5,386 nt of DNA. It comes from Mageeibacillus sp. UBA1193 (lineage in GTDB: Bacteria > Bacillota > Clostridia > Saccharofermentanales > Saccharofermentanaceae). The notes beneath the pieces are model-generated. The model was given only the letters and a program-made list of their open reading frames with translations, did no database searches and was not told the origin of the DNA. This document shows, piece by piece, positions 4,583-5,386 of this stretch; positions within the stretch are counted from its first letter, which is position 1; each line of letters starts with the position of its first letter. The stretch is from the NCBI GenBank assembly GCA_002310155.1, contig DBYF01000077.1:10543-15928 (forward strand), written 5' to 3'. A program made the position numbers and the translations under genes.

Positions 4583-5386
4583 TTACATTTGTGTATTGTT
4601 GTCCTGACCCTGCGGAGGAACTGACCCTACCTGCGGGAATCCCGGGTTCGGAAATCCGCTTGCGGAATTATAAGCCGTAGGATTCTGCTGTGCCGGCGGA
4701 GCATACTGCTGCATCTGCGGGAGACCCGGCTGCTGCGGTACGTACTGCTGAGGCTGGCCGAACGGGGCAGCCGGAGCCTGCGGAGCTGCCGGCTCATTCT
4801 TCGATGCCTTCGGAGGCTTTGGTCCCTTATTCTTATTCTTCTTAGCAATGACAACGATCACTACGATGATGATGCAGAGAACGACTGCGCTTCCGCCGAT
4901 GATACCGATCAGAAGAAGCATGTTCGATCCGCCGCCCTTGATCTTGAACTCTGCGCTGATCGGTTCTTCCATATCAGAGAGGGTCCACTCCAGAGCCTGC
5001 TCATCTTCACTTTCGGAATTGCTGTCTTCTGCAGCATTCGGGAGTTCCAGAACTACATCTGCTTCCATATCCGGAGCATCCCATTCGAGGTAATAGATTC
5101 CTTCGTCCTCGACGAATTCCAGATTCTCAAATCCCATTCCGATAGCATTCAGTTCATCCTGCAGATCCTCAAGGGCGATTCCTTCCTTTTCAGCGGTAAC
5201 CTTGGATTTACCGCTGATCTCCCACTCGAGGTCCTCAAGATCGGACAGAACATCTACATCACCGATATCCTTAAAGAGCAGAAGTACATCTGCTGTCTTA
5301 TCCTTGTTGACGGTAATGGTAGTTGTCGCCGGGAAAATCACTCCTGCACCCTTGAGAGAGAACTGGGCATAGACAGTGCTCTTCAT
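4583..5386 (-). CDS. Membrane-anchored protein with Pro/Gln-rich tail (5' end outside window)
   Basis: The 267 residues visible comprise three parts. The first (1-152) is an acidic, beta-rich region with TTTITVNKDKTADVLLLF near its start, reminiscent of LppM-like ectodomains. The second is one very hydrophobic transmembrane helix (about 155-180), rich in Ile and Val. The third is a basic stop-transfer KKNKNKGPK (182-190) followed by a Pro/Gln/Ala-rich tail of about 75 residues ending in NNTQM. The basic flank after the helix puts the tail in the cytoplasm and the acidic part outside, which needs an N-terminal signal peptide. None is visible, so the in-frame ATG at 5384-5386 is probably internal and the true start lies beyond the window. 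No enzyme motif is seen. The LppM resemblance is by architecture and is tentative. The function is unknown. Confidence 0.8.
   Translation of the reverse strand: MKSTVYAQFSLKGAGVIFPATTTITVNKDKTADVLLLFKDIGDVDVLSDLEDLEWEISGKSKVTAEKEGIALEDLQDELNAIGMGFENLEFVEDEGIYYLEWDAPDMEADVVLELPNAAEDSNSESEDEQALEWTLSDMEEPISAEFKIKGGGSNMLLLIGIIGGSAVVLCIIIVVIVVIAKKNKNKGPKPPKASKNEPAAPQAPAAPFGQPQQYVPQQPGLPQMQQYAPPAQQNPTAYNSASGFPNPGFPQVGSVPPQGQDNNTQM

Noticed and set aside
5384..5386. ATG at the window edge as the true start of the membrane protein
   Set aside because: The topology implied by the basic residues after the transmembrane helix requires an N-terminal signal peptide, and none follows this ATG. The codon is more likely an internal Met.
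1..5386. Window length equal to that of the phage phiX174 genome
   Set aside because: The length is a coincidence. The gene content is chromosomal Bacillota (metF, ABC-F, DUF3737), with no microvirus genes.

Overview
The window looks like chromosomal DNA of a low-to-mid GC Bacillota, most likely an anaerobic gut-type member of Clostridia (Lachnospiraceae or Oscillospiraceae relatives). The reasons are the strong AGGAG-type ribosome binding sites, the extended -10 promoters, a Lsa-type ABC-F protein, a DUF3737 beta-helix protein, a Thr/Ser/Glu-rich transglutaminase lipoprotein and a membrane protein with a Pro/Gln-rich tail. The lineage is inferred from gene content only.

All five protein genes lie on the minus strand, so transcription runs from high to low coordinates. 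From 5386 downwards they are: (1) the C-terminal part of a membrane-anchored protein with an acidic ectodomain, one transmembrane helix and a cytoplasmic Pro/Gln-rich tail, cut by the window edge; (2) a DUF3737 protein with ten beta-helix rungs, ending at a clear rho-independent terminator (3604-3631); (3) a secreted lipoprotein with a transglutaminase-like domain carrying a plausible Cys-His-Asp triad; (4) a Lsa-family ABC-F ATPase, the type that protects ribosomes from lincosamide, streptogramin A and pleuromutilin antibiotics; (5) the N-terminal 149 residues of MetF, methylenetetrahydrofolate reductase, cut by the other edge.

The genes do not look like one operon. A -10 element (TATAAT, or TAGTAT for the ABC-F gene) precedes each of the last four genes, three of them with an extended TGn, and the functions are unrelated. 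No mobile element, tRNA, rRNA or CRISPR array was seen.

The most notable region is 2026-2373, upstream of the ABC-F gene. It holds a good promoter, a predicted leader of about 260 nt, several hairpins, possible leader peptides, and an intrinsic terminator placed just before the ribosome binding site. This is the layout of an antibiotic-responsive transcription attenuator, known for other resistance ABC-F genes. The promoter also sits inside nested inverted repeats and a 12-bp direct repeat, which suggests a second layer of control.
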